Notes under the pieces: generated by a model
Database searches by the model: none
What the model was told of the DNA's origin: nothing
What the model saw: the letters and a program-made list of their open reading frames with translations, nothing else
Shown here: positions 1-8,568 of the stretch, piece by piece
Numbering within the stretch: position 1 is the stretch's first letter
How the letters are laid out: the number at the start of each line of letters is the position of its first letter
Made by a program: the position numbers and the translations under genes
Assembly: GCA_001839685.1 (NCBI GenBank)
Contig: MLAK01000594.1
Span: forward strand, 56,320 to 120,319
Reading direction: 5' to 3'
Source: Tritrichomonas foetus
Lineage: Eukaryota > Parabasalia > Tritrichomonadida > Tritrichomonadidae
DNA length: 64,000 nt

Positions 1-150
1 GAACATTTAATGAAAGAACATCAAATGAAAGAACATTTAATGAAAGAACATTTAATGAAAGAACATTTAATGAAAGAACATCAAATGAAGGGACATTTAA
101 TGAAAGAACATTTAATGAAAGAACATTTAATGAAAGAACATTTAATGAAG
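1..150. repeat. 15-bp tandem repeat (minisatellite in coding sequence)
   Basis: About ten copies of the unit atgaaagaacattta, with tca or ggg variants, run from the left edge to about 150 and decay over the next 50 bases. The 15-bp period keeps the reading frame. The array continues beyond the window. Confidence 0.9.
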
Positions 151-308
151 AGACACAGAAGGAAGAAACAAATAGTGAAGAAACAATTAATGAGGAAACA
201 ATAGGGAATGCAAACCATAATAGTGATGGAAGTTGTGGGGACAATGCCATAACTATTAATGATGCAAGTATAGATGAAGTCAGTGATTTCACTGATTCAT
301 CTAATTAA
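3..308 (+). CDS. 3' end of a five-residue-repeat acidic protein (5' partial)
   Basis: An open frame enters from the left edge and stops at TAA 306-308. A 15-bp tandem repeat (about 3-150) encodes copies of Thr-Phe/Ser-Asn-Glu-Arg. It then drifts into Glu-Glu-Thr-rich copies and ends in a unique acidic tail rich in Asp, Ser and Asn. I prefer this frame to the other open one (10-204, a Met-Lys-Glu-His-Leu repeat) because it runs about 100 bases further, through non-repeated sequence, and keeps a graded repeat-to-unique transition. No start, signal peptide or membrane segment is visible. Function is unknown; repetitive acidic tails are common in trichomonad surface or cytoskeletal proteins, but that is only a possibility. 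Confidence 0.5.
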   Translation, partial: TFNERTSNERTFNERTFNERTFNERTSNEGTFNERTFNERTFNERTFNEETQKEETNSEETINEETIGNANHNSDGSCGDNAITINDASIDEVSDFTDSSN

Positions 309-328
309 ATAATTATAATGATAAGTGG

Positions 329-512
329 AGGAAAACCACTATAATGATTATAATCAGTTTTATATTTATTCAGTAAAAATAAATTCCCGAATCGCCCCAA
401 CTTTTTGCATATACTCATGACATTTTTTTTGAAGAACCATATGTCTTCCCTAATATCATTTCTGGAACCCGCTTGAGCTCTTATGAATGTCATATCAGTA
501 TAGAAAACTTTG
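329..512 (+). repeat. Tail of a non-LTR retrotransposon copy (direct repeat, copy A)
   Basis: This stretch matches 3884-4058. Shared blocks are the Tyr-Asn-Gln-rich ORF end, cgaatcgccccaacttttt, gaagaacc, a ccctaatatc/tttctggaac block and a short open piece reading Tyr-Glu-Cys-x-Ile-Ser. In copy B this sequence directly follows the endonuclease-end ORF of the retrotransposon. I therefore read copy A as the C-terminus plus 3' untranslated end of another element lying head-to-tail upstream. Confidence 0.6.
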
Positions 513-1517
513 GAAATTGTCATCATACTTATTCAACCATTTCAGACGAATTAAATACTGTTTCATTTTTTATGAATGATGATGAATTTATTAAAGATGA
601 TAAAGATCCTCTATCCCAAAAGAGGGATAGATTCGAATTAAATTCAACTGTATTTATCTACAAATGTTATAACTATTCAGAATGATATCAATATATGGAA
701 TTATGATACTAATAATAAAGATCAAACTAAATAGCATATAGATTTTTTACTTCAATTATGGTTTATTCCTATTTCAGAATTATATGCTTTCCTCTCGGTG
801 AATAATTTTTTTGCTTGTTCAACACCAAAGTTGTGTCCCATTTGTCAAAATACATTTAATACAACTTTTAACTAATATCAACATATTAATGAGAATCATT
901 CGAATGCCAATGAAAGTAATTGTCCTATCATTGGTATTAATATTCTATCTTTACCAACATATTTTTTGAACTATATCTTTAATATCCAGAATTAACACCA
1001 TCACCATTTAAACTTTCAGAAATAATAGAAAATCATCAAACATTAGAATGCAAATGTCCATTAGACTGCAACAGAATGTCATCTTCTATTCATGAATATT
1101 TTCTACATCTTGAATTATACTATCAATTTAATGATAGAATGAATTTTAGTGGTGCATTAGAAATGTGCTCAAAATTTTGGGCGAAAACTCAATTATTAAT
1201 TAAATTTATTTCCTACTCGAATGAGTGGAAGCATAAAAATAATTATCAAGAAGAGATTGAATGGTGTTTAAATAAAAAAATTGATGATGATCTTTGATAA
1301 GAAATGAAAGACGATTTATTGGATAAAGACAAAATTCGTAATGCAATACGTTCAAGATCAAATTTAGCCGCCTGTTGAACAGATGGCATCTCGAATTCCA
1401 TCTGGAAAATGAATAATAAAGTAGATGAAGAAATTGTACAGCGATTAATTCAATATGGGCTTGAGGTGAATCTATCTCCTAGCTGCTTTTAAAAAACAGT
1501 TTTCTTTTACAAAAAGG

Positions 1518-1877
1518 GTGATTACGAAAATCCCTTTGTCGTGGAGACCTATATCAATGTCATCAACAATATATAGAATTATGATGTGCCATATTGCTAA
1601 ATGTCTTGGGAAACAATCGAATCATTTCTTTTCGAAAACACAAAAGAGCTTTATTAATAGTAACAACGCAATTTCTGAACATATGAATAATATTAAAGAT
1701 ATTATTTCACACGCAAGAAGAAATAATAAGGATATTTTTATTGCAATGATCGACTTTAAGAAAGAATTCGGATCGGTAGCGCATGACCTTATTTTGAATA
1801 ATTTGTATAAACTTGGTTTTTCTAGAGTTTCATCGGTTTTATCAAATCTACATATGAAGGTTCTTTCATATGTATAG
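1518..1877 (+). pseudogene. Reverse transcriptase fragment (fingers/palm)
   Basis: This is an open piece of 119 codons with RVT_1-type blocks: a Trp-Arg-Pro-Ile-Ser motif, a Tyr-Arg-Ile motif, and the palm A box carrying a catalytic Asp in Ala-Met-Ile-Asp-Phe-Lys-Lys. A conserved Leu-Gly-Phe block follows. The frame stops at 1877, and the rest of the palm, with the YADD box, resumes in another frame at about 1970. It belongs to the decayed element spanning 760-3928. Confidence 0.8.
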
Positions 1878-2979
1878 AACCTCTCTTATGCAGATACTCG
1901 AATCAATCAGATGGATATATAATATCAAAGGAAGAACATGAAATTAAACATAATTATGTTTAATTGCCAAGCATACGCTGATGATCTAGTCGTCATTTCT
2001 GATAATGAAGATCACATGAAAAAACGTATTTTAAACATTAGAAGAGTTTTGTACATATTCAAAATGAGATGTTATAATTAATAAATGTTTCTCTTTTATC
2101 TATGTAATAAAAGATAAGTTATGATCCTAGATTTCAAGTTAACAATGAGAGTATTAAACAGATTGATGCAGTTGGTGGAATTAATTATTTAAGTTCGATT
2201 ATAGGAATAGGTAATGGAGTGATATGAGAGCATTCACAAGAACGAATATATCAAGTTAAACCAACTGCACAATCAATTTTCACATCAGGACTCAACGTTA
2301 ACCAGAAAATAGATGCCATCTAACAATTGATGCTTCCAAAGATGGACTTTGAATTGATAAATGGTGTATGCAATTTAAAAGAACTTGAATTATTGGAAAT
2401 GGAGATTCGCAAATGTATATTAAAAGTTGTTAATTTATCTGATTTACCAATATCATTCTTTAACACGCCTAAACTTAGCTGATCGTTTCTATATTTTAAA
2501 TATTAAATCATTATTGCTGATGAAAGAGAGTGGATATCGAATATCAAAAGTTCATTCGAAATCAATAACATGGAAGTAATTAAATATCGGAAAATTAACA
2601 ATGAAAATAACAGGAATATCTTATCAACAAAGTCTTCAAATATATGGTAATGTACGAATCGACGGTGATTTAGATGCCACTTATAAAATAATACAATTAG
2701 GTTAAATATAAATAAGGAATAGAAGTGTTAATGTTTACTGTAAAAGTGACACTTATATATTATGGTCAATTAATTCACATTTATAGTGTCAGAATATTCT
2801 ATATATGGAAAAATTTGGTAAATATTATTGACCTTAACCGTTAGCTTTGTGGTCAATTATTTCTACCTTAACGACTGACTTGTTATATGCCATAATTCTC
2901 CGATATTTACTAGCTCTATACACATAACACATAGGGCCAACAGGCTAAAGCCGTGTGAAGCCCTAAGTGAAAGGATTGT

Positions 2980-2981
<2 letters not shown>

Positions 2982-3031
<50 letters not shown>
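2982..3031 (+). repeat. Run of 50 T
   Basis: Fifty uninterrupted T lie between an intergenic-like segment (about 2700-2981) and the resumed retrotransposon ORF. On the minus strand this is a 50-A tract. It could be the poly(A) end of a reverse-oriented insert, replication slippage or an assembly artefact. Confidence 0.95.
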
Positions 3032-3033
<2 letters not shown>

Positions 3034-3043
3034 AATTCATAAA

Positions 3044-3925
3044 TTGGATAACAAAATAATTCATGCTGCAAAAGCTAAAGGAACAAGTTATACAATGATT
3101 AAAGCAACTCTATCTGGGCACAAGATGAAAATCAATACAAGCCCAAATAGAATTGATGGAATTCAACAAATAGTACTTAGAGACGAAGCCGGCGAGAAAA
3201 ATGCTATCTTCATTGACATAAATATCTTTATTTCGGCAATTAATGAAATAATAGGTGAAATATACACACAAGAACTATGTTCTTTACCTTCACGAGGACA
3301 AACATTTCGAGTAATTGATAATAATAATATTGTATCCGTTACATCAATAATTGTATCTAAATATTATACAATCAATGACAATTTAACAAGATTTATATTA
3401 ACTTCAAGAACAGACTCTCTTGCTACAGGGGAAATATTTCTCAAAAGGAATATCGGCGATGGAAAATGCCAACGATGCGGAAAAAATGAATCACACATGC
3501 ACATCCTTAATGGATGCTATGCGTTTCATTACACAGAGAGGCATAAAGCTGTAATGACAGTAATCACCAAAAAATTCCAAAAAGGAGAGATTAGAATTGC
3601 ATTTACTTTTAATCGACATATTCAACTACTAAATGGAGAATTTCCTGACACTATTCCTAATTTAAAACTTGAATCTTACTTTTATGATAAATATGGAAAG
3701 ATCTGGATCTTTGCGACAACAATCCCTTATGGAACTTTTACAAACTTGCAATCTGGAATCTCAAAATCAAGTCTAAAAGTAACATACAAGAACCAAAAAG
3801 ATAAATATAAAGAATATATCTTAGCACTCAAAAATCTATTAGGTAATAACAAAGTCGAATTAATAATTGCTGGTAGTTTCTTCAATTATTATAATCAGCT
3901 ATATAAGTTTATATTTATTCAGTAA
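3044..3925 (+). pseudogene. C-terminal third of the retrotransposon: CCHC knuckle and endonuclease-like region
   Basis: This is an open frame of 293 codons that begins at a TTG and is also open back through the T tract, so it has no real start here. Near residues 135-165 there is a conserved Thr-Asp-Ser-Leu-x-Thr-Gly lead-in followed by Cys-x2-Cys...His-x-His...Cys. That is the knuckle found before the restriction-like endonuclease of R2/NeSL/CRE elements. Further on a Pro-Asp pair is followed by an Ile-Pro-Tyr block, like the PD...IDVTVP core. The second catalytic Asp position appears to be Ala (FATTIPYG), so activity is doubtful. Stop TAA at 3923-3925. Confidence 0.65.
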
Positions 3926-4058
3926 ACATAAAATTCACGAATCGCCCCAACTTTTTGTAAGATCTCTTGGGAAAATTTGTTGAAGAACCTTCCCTAATAT
4001 CTTTTCTGGAACAGGGACAAGTGCCTATGAATGCTGGATTAGTATGGAGAACGAGGTT
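3884..4058 (+). repeat. Tail of the non-LTR retrotransposon (direct repeat, copy B)
   Basis: This is the ORF end and 3' flank of the decayed element and matches 329-512. The two copies share the stop-codon region and several long blocks separated by small indels. Confidence 0.7.
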
Positions 4059-4487
4059 GAATTTTCTAATAATTTCGCGATTGAAACTTTGAAAACAAAT
4101 TTAAAGGATCAATTTTGGTCATTTTTACCAATTTAATGAGCATTTTTACACTTTTTTCCAAAACTAAGGAGATTTGGATTCTATTCAACCATATATACGC
4201 ATTAATTTACCAATAATTAACAATAATATCAATATTTGGAACAACCAAGAGCAATCTAAAGAATTTAACAATTTTCTTTTGAAGTTATCGATTATTCTCA
4301 TGTCGAAATAACTGCATTTCTATCGATGATGAATTTTTTACCGTCAGCACTTTTTCAGTACTTTACAAAAAATTAAATCAAAAAGTTGCTTGATGTTTCA
4401 ATTCCCATTGTTTTCTGACTGCTTATTTTGAATCAGTTCTCGATTATGACTCAGTTCTTACTTTATTATTAATCACTTCATTCTTTC
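4059..4487. other. Intergenic stretch without a recognisable gene
   Basis: AT-rich sequence between the retrotransposon tail and the recombinase fragment. I see no ORF or RNA here. A TCATT initiator-like motif lies at about 4477-4481, just before the next ATG. Confidence 0.6.
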
Positions 4488-4955
4488 ATGATATCTCTTG
4501 ATGGTTTTGACGAAGAAGCAGACGAAATGATTGCGAGTACTATTGCAGATAATACTCGCAAAACCTATGCTAGCGCTTTGAATCTCTATATAAAGCATGT
4601 ACAAGAAGCCCACTCGCACAATCCGAACAACCCTCCCCCTTTCCCTATCACCATACGATCTTTGAAGGTTTTTGTTCTTTACATGAAGCGAAAGGGGTCT
4701 CAATATTCATATATACGAACCCTTGTTGCTGGATTATCCTATTACATGAAATCAGAAGAAATTCCAGATCTCACTCAAGATTTTTTATTTAAAAAATTTC
4801 TCAATGGGGTTTCTCGTAAAATGCATGGAAAATCAAGAAAGTATGCTAAAAAGCCTATACATCCCAATGACTTGGTTCTTGTTCTGCGCCTTATTGACTT
4901 GTCTGTCAAAAAAGAATCAAAATTGGCTTTCTTGATGACTGTCATCAATAATTAA
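4488..4955 (+). pseudogene. Tyrosine recombinase N-terminal (core-binding) domain, truncated
   Basis: The 155-residue product looks like the SAM-like core-binding domain of tyrosine recombinases: a helical start (Ala-Asp-Asn-Thr-Arg-Lys-Thr-Tyr), then Leu...Phe-x2-Tyr-Met, a Tyr-x3-Leu-Val-Ala-Gly-Leu-Ser-Tyr-Tyr block, and a basic Lys-Phe-Leu-x-Gly stretch. It stops just where the catalytic domain (Arg...His-x-x-Arg...Tyr) should begin, so no catalytic residues are present. An initiator-like TCATT sits about 8 bases before the ATG. The likely origin is a Crypton- or DIRS-like element, or a domesticated recombinase, cut off by rearrangement. Confidence 0.6.
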
Positions 4956-5207
4956 AAGAGGAAGTTAAAAGGAGAGAAAGAAGGAGAAGAGAAAAAAGAA
5001 ATTGAAAGAATAGTCAAAATACGGAGAAGAGAAAAACAAAGGAGGAAAGTAGAATATGCAGTTAGAGATAACGACAATCTAAGAATAGAAAGAGAAAGAT
5101 TGAAGAGACATCAAAAGAAGCCAGAAATTGTATCATTGAAGATGAATGAGAGGAAGAAAAAGGAATTGGTTTCAACAAGTTCAACGATAATCAACTACAG
5201 ATATTGA
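4956..5207 (+). pseudogene. Charged Arg/Lys/Glu-rich ORF remnant
   Basis: Immediately after the recombinase stop the sequence becomes purine-rich and stays open in frame 3 for 84 codons (TGA at 5205-5207). It encodes a highly charged helical stretch with Arg-Arg-Glu-Lys-Gln-Arg-Arg and Arg-Glu-Arg-Leu-Lys-Arg motifs. There is no ATG near its start. It reads like the interior of a transposon-encoded coiled coil. I do not recognise a family. Confidence 0.35.
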
Positions 5208-5410
5208 AGAAACCAATTCGATATTTATTTACACAAGAATTCTTAAGGAGAATAGATCAAATTTCAAATAAAGCTGACAAATAGATATATTTCAATGGAA
5301 TGATTTCTCATAGAAAGTTGAAATTCGCCAAACAATTCGAAAATCTTTGCATATTTTAATAATAATCAGAGAATCCTAAAGAATAGAGAATCTGCAAATG
5401 AAATATCCCA

Positions 5411-5614
5411 ATGACTCATCATAAAATGGCTAAATGGATCAGGAAATATAAAAAAGAAGAAAATGAAACCATTGAACAAGTCTTTTCTACGGGTCAAGTT
5501 GAAGACATTGAGCATATTGTAGGCAGTTATATTTTAGGTGAGTTCTTTAGATCGAGCGCATCGAGGTCTAAAGAACCCACCAAAAGGACGAATGAGATAT
5601 TTTTTAAAATATAA
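5411..5614 (+). pseudogene. Small ORF remnant of the same mobile-element zone
   Basis: A 67-codon open frame with a basic start (Lys-Trp-Ile-Arg-Lys-Tyr-Lys-Lys) and no recognised domain. A strong inverted repeat (5542-5576) falls inside it. It lies downstream of charged, stop-ridden sequence and is probably part of a decayed ORF rather than a gene. Confidence 0.25.
5542..5576. repeat. Strong stem-loop / inverted repeat
   Basis: GTTCTTTAGA (5542-5551) pairs perfectly with TCTAAAGAAC (5567-5576). Inside, two TCGA blocks (5552-5555 and 5561-5564) can extend the stem after a 2-base bulge, leaving the loop GCGCA. It stands out from its AT-rich surroundings. Confidence 0.8.
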
Positions 5615-5925
5615 ATAAGATATTAGAAAAATGTTTTATGTTTTCGTAAATGTTGTAATATATGTTGTCGTTAGTGTAATAAGTTGTGTTTCGGTGGGAA
5701 AGAGTGCTGTTTTGGTGTGTGAAAGAATGGAAAATGCATATTAGATTTGAATAAAAGTATAGAAAATACATATGAGATTTGTGCAGTGTATAGAAATATA
5801 TGAGAGTTTTTTTATGAGCTTTTTCTATAAAATATTAATTATATGATTCAACTAGGTATATGAAGTTTCTATGATTAAAGAATACTAATATCTCGCCGAA
5901 ATCACTTCATTTTTATTCCTTGCAG
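5615..5925. other. Intergenic stretch; short direct repeat only
   Basis: No ORF is supported. An imperfect 20-bp direct repeat (gaaaatgcatattagatttg at 5730-5749 and a near copy at 5762-5781) is present. The stretch ends in a pyrimidine tract and CAG directly before the next ATG. Confidence 0.6.
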
Positions 5926-6479
5926 ATGCCAAATAACAGTGATCCTTTAGGTGTTACTATGTCCTCGGAGGAGTTCTTGTTATATCAAGAATTCCTCCGA
6001 TTTAAGAGACATCAAGAAGAAAGTCGAAAAGATAAACAAGATATCCTTGATACCAAAAATATTGATATCCATGATAACAAAGATATCATAAATGTTGATA
6101 GCAAAAATGATATTAAAAAAGTAGTTAAGGTTCACAATGATGTTGATGAAACCATGCCTGCCGTTGATGAAAATGACGCCCCGCGAAAACATCACCAAGA
6201 CGGTGAGAAGAGGAATGAGGAAAGAGATGAGGATTAGAGGAAGAGGAACAGAGGACGAGAGGAAGATATGTTCATCATGTACCATTGAGCCGTCATCCGG
6301 GAGGAGGAAATCATGCAGGAAAGTATGCAGGAAAATGTCCGGTTATAAATAAGATCACATTATCAACTACTATTCGAGAAATTTCGGACGAGGAGGAACA
6401 CAAACGCGTTGATGATGATTTGGATCCATTGTATATTGTGTCAGCCAACACTTCAGATGATAATAATTTTTTCCCTTGA
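5926..6479 (+). pseudogene. Acidic/Asp-Lys-rich ORF with one frameshift
   Basis: The first part (ATG 5926, stop 6235-6237) encodes a helical start (Glu-Glu-Phe-Leu-x2-Gln-Glu-Phe-Leu), then repeated Asp-Ile-Asp and Asn-Lys-Asp-Ile motifs and a basic end. A second part in frame 3 (open from 6231 to TGA 6477-6479) carries an Arg-His-Pro-Gly-Gly-Gly block followed by an acidic tail. Composition and position suggest one ORF broken by a frameshift near 6200-6230. I do not recognise it. It probably belongs to the surrounding transposon debris. Confidence 0.35.
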
Positions 6480-7034
6480 GTAGTTTCGCACATGAAAATT
6501 GATGAATATAATGTGAATTTTTCGGGAATATCTTTATAGCACATGGTTTAGAGCAAAAATTATGGCCTTTGAAAGGGCAATTTATCCTTTTTATTCTTTT
6601 TTTGTGATGAAATTGAATAAAAGATGGTTATGGATCATAATAAGTGAATTTTTGTGAATTAAAAAATTAGCGATTCAGATAAAGCATGAAATTTCTTTCC
6701 TTTTTCACCTCTTTTTCTTCTTCTTGCATTAAACTTATAAATATTATCCAATCATTGAACTCTAACATTGAAGAATTGATGATGAGAAATGGTTTTTGCT
6801 GAAATTTGAGAATTATTGGAGTGTATAAGAGTGAATCAAGGAAATAAATCGATTTATGATCGAGAATTAATTAAATAAATCAACTCTAAAGTTGGAGAAT
6901 TATTCGAGAAATTAGGCAATCACTCATTAAATTTGATAACTATCTGACTAAATGAAGACAAATTGTGATAGTGAATGCGAGTAAATGAAGGTAAATGAGA
7001 AAAAATGATAACAAAAGATAATAAACGAAAATAA
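6480..7034. other. Intergenic, A-rich low complexity
   Basis: I see no gene. The second half (about 6950-7060) is A-rich low-complexity sequence built of aaatga/aataaa-like words. Confidence 0.6.
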
Positions 7035-7478
7035 AAGAGAATAAATAAGAATGTATACATTAATAAAGATAAACATTTATACCTCAAAGACAGAACATTT
7101 CAAGAAGGATACAAACTTTGCTCGAGAGATGGTCAATTGTCATCGACTCAAAGATTAAATTGTTCTGCTTGTAGACGAAATCACATGACAAATGGTGATC
7201 TTTCAGAGTGCAATTATCATTTCAGCTTTCATTATATCAAATATGAAGATGCTTCCAAAGAATAAATTGAATTTTTAAAAACACAAGTTGATTGTCCTTC
7301 TAAATTTTATAGTATATTTGTTTATCTTTCCAAAGGTAGTCGTAATTTTCAACATAACCATTCATTTGATCTGAGACTGTTCACTAGAAATATTTTTTCC
7401 TCAGAAATTAATTTTCAACTCTTTAAATTTTACAATATAGATACAAGTATTTTATTTTTACAACGATATTTAGATTAA
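7035..7478 (+). pseudogene. Decayed ORF with a Cys/His cluster
   Basis: One frame is open from 7035 to 7478 except for an internal TAA at 7263-7265, and it has no in-frame ATG near the start. The first half holds a Cys-x2-Cys...His...Cys...His cluster after a Phe-x2-Gly-Tyr-Lys-Leu block. This recalls the FLYWCH/WRKY-type zinc modules at the front of MULE transposase ORFs, but the resemblance is weak. The second half is Phe/Asn-rich with no motif. Confidence 0.3.
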
Positions 7479-7646
7479 GCTCTATTGGTTCTCGAGATAT
7501 TTCGAAATTTAGATCATCAATGAGACATTACAGTTACAATATCAATTCTGAAAAATTGGTTACCTATCATAAAGTCGGAAAAGTATTACTGGAGGAATGA
7601 GTGATGACCGTAGAAGAGTAGCAATAACTCAATTAGCAAAATAACT

Positions 7647-7666
7647 AAAAAAAAAAAAAAAAAAAA
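7647..7666 (+). repeat. Run of 20 A
   Basis: Twenty A end the decayed region, and sequence composition changes right after it. It could be the poly(A) tail of a retro-inserted sequence lying upstream on the plus strand. Confidence 0.85.
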
Positions 7667-8005
7667 CGATCCTTACGCTCAGCTTCAGTCCCTTCTTCCA
7701 ATATATACACTCATATATCTGCGAGAATTTCTCAGTTCAAATGTCCGTCGGTTTATATAAAGTGGTGTACCGGTTATAACGGTTATAAAACGGTTATTTG
7801 CATTATATTTTTATTGATATAGGCATAACTTTGATTCAAAGAACTAAACCAGAATGACTTTGGCTAGCATAACATTTCTATTCATTCTATTATTTTGACT
7901 CTAAAGCTGCTACTCATTTCTTTATAGCATTAACGTAAGCTTTAGTCGCATATTAATCAACTAAATAGTTAACAAGTAATCCATGAACTTTCTTGGGTGG
8001 CGCAT

Positions 8006-8230
8006 TCACATCCACTGATTCATAGTTATGTCTACTGTAGTAAGTCCAGCGACTAATGAAAACCGATCTGCAATATTATCCATCTGATGGTGATGCTCAA
8101 GTTTGAATCGATGGTCCATGCCAGATATAGTGTTTAACGATCCATCAGCAAGGTTAACTTCCAAGTGTGAAGCTACTTCAAGCGATGTTCGTGTACTTTG
8201 ATGATAACATTTAGAAAGCAGAAGAAGAAT
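8006..8230 (-). pseudogene. Retropepsin-like aspartic protease fragment
   Basis: The minus strand is open from 8230 to the stop at 8006-8008. The reading contains Val-Asn-Leu-Ala-Asp-Gly-Ser and then Phe-Ser-Leu-Val-Ala-Gly-Leu-x2-Val-Asp-Ile...Trp-Met. These match the spacing of the ADGS...G...F.V..L...DIILGMDWL half of retropepsin-like domains from LTR elements. The catalytic Asp-Ser/Thr-Gly would lie upstream and is not visible. Coding-like sequence resumes downstream in another frame (about 7860-8006). It is a small dead remnant. Confidence 0.35.
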
Positions 8231-8568
8231 TTAAGAATATATTATTTTGCCTTTGTTTTGTTATTGCACCTTCTTCTATTTCTTGGTTTTTTTAATGGCC
8301 ATATAGGCTTTGAAAAAACATTATTTTTTTTTTGTAAAAATGAAACTGGAAAATTGTCATAAAAATGATGCACTCAATTCAGAAATGATAAATTAATAAA
8401 TTTAGTAATAAAATCTAAAAATTATAAATGTTGAATTCACAAACAATTCCTACTTTGTACTTAAAAATATAGAAAATTAGAGTCTTTCATTTTTTCTTAT
8501 ATGGAAAAATCGTTCAATATCAAAATATCTATTTATTCAATTCCAAAATTATATTCCTTACATATGGT

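Larger units (their letters stand above)
760..3928 (+). mobile_element. Decayed R2/NeSL/CRE-style non-LTR retrotransposon
   Basis: Retrotransposon pieces occur in the expected order, in shifting frames with stops. A C2H2 zinc finger (C-x2-C-x12-H-x4-H) is near 829-900 and a second Cys/His cluster near 1045-1110. Reverse transcriptase blocks start near 1360 (DGISNSIW-like), include a Trp-Arg-Pro-Ile block near 1535 and reach the YADDLVV catalytic box near 1977-1997. Thumb-like LLPK and IRK...LP blocks lie at about 2330-2450. The C-terminal third is at 3044-3925. This architecture, with N-terminal zinc fingers and a C-terminal knuckle plus restriction-like endonuclease, is that of early-branching site-specific non-LTR elements. 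The copy is dead. Confidence 0.75.

Noticed and set aside
10..204. 64-codon Met-Lys-Glu-His-Leu repeat ORF
   Set aside because: A longer frame through the same repeat continues into unique acidic sequence to 308; this one is a shadow.
2933..2970. Possible HDV-like ribozyme (hairpin followed by CTAAG)
   Set aside because: I could not lay out the nested P1-P2 pseudoknot; only a simple nested hairpin is supported.
5905..5926. TTTTATTCCTTGCAG before an ATG as a 3' splice site
   Set aside because: No matching trichomonad 5' site or upstream exon could be found.
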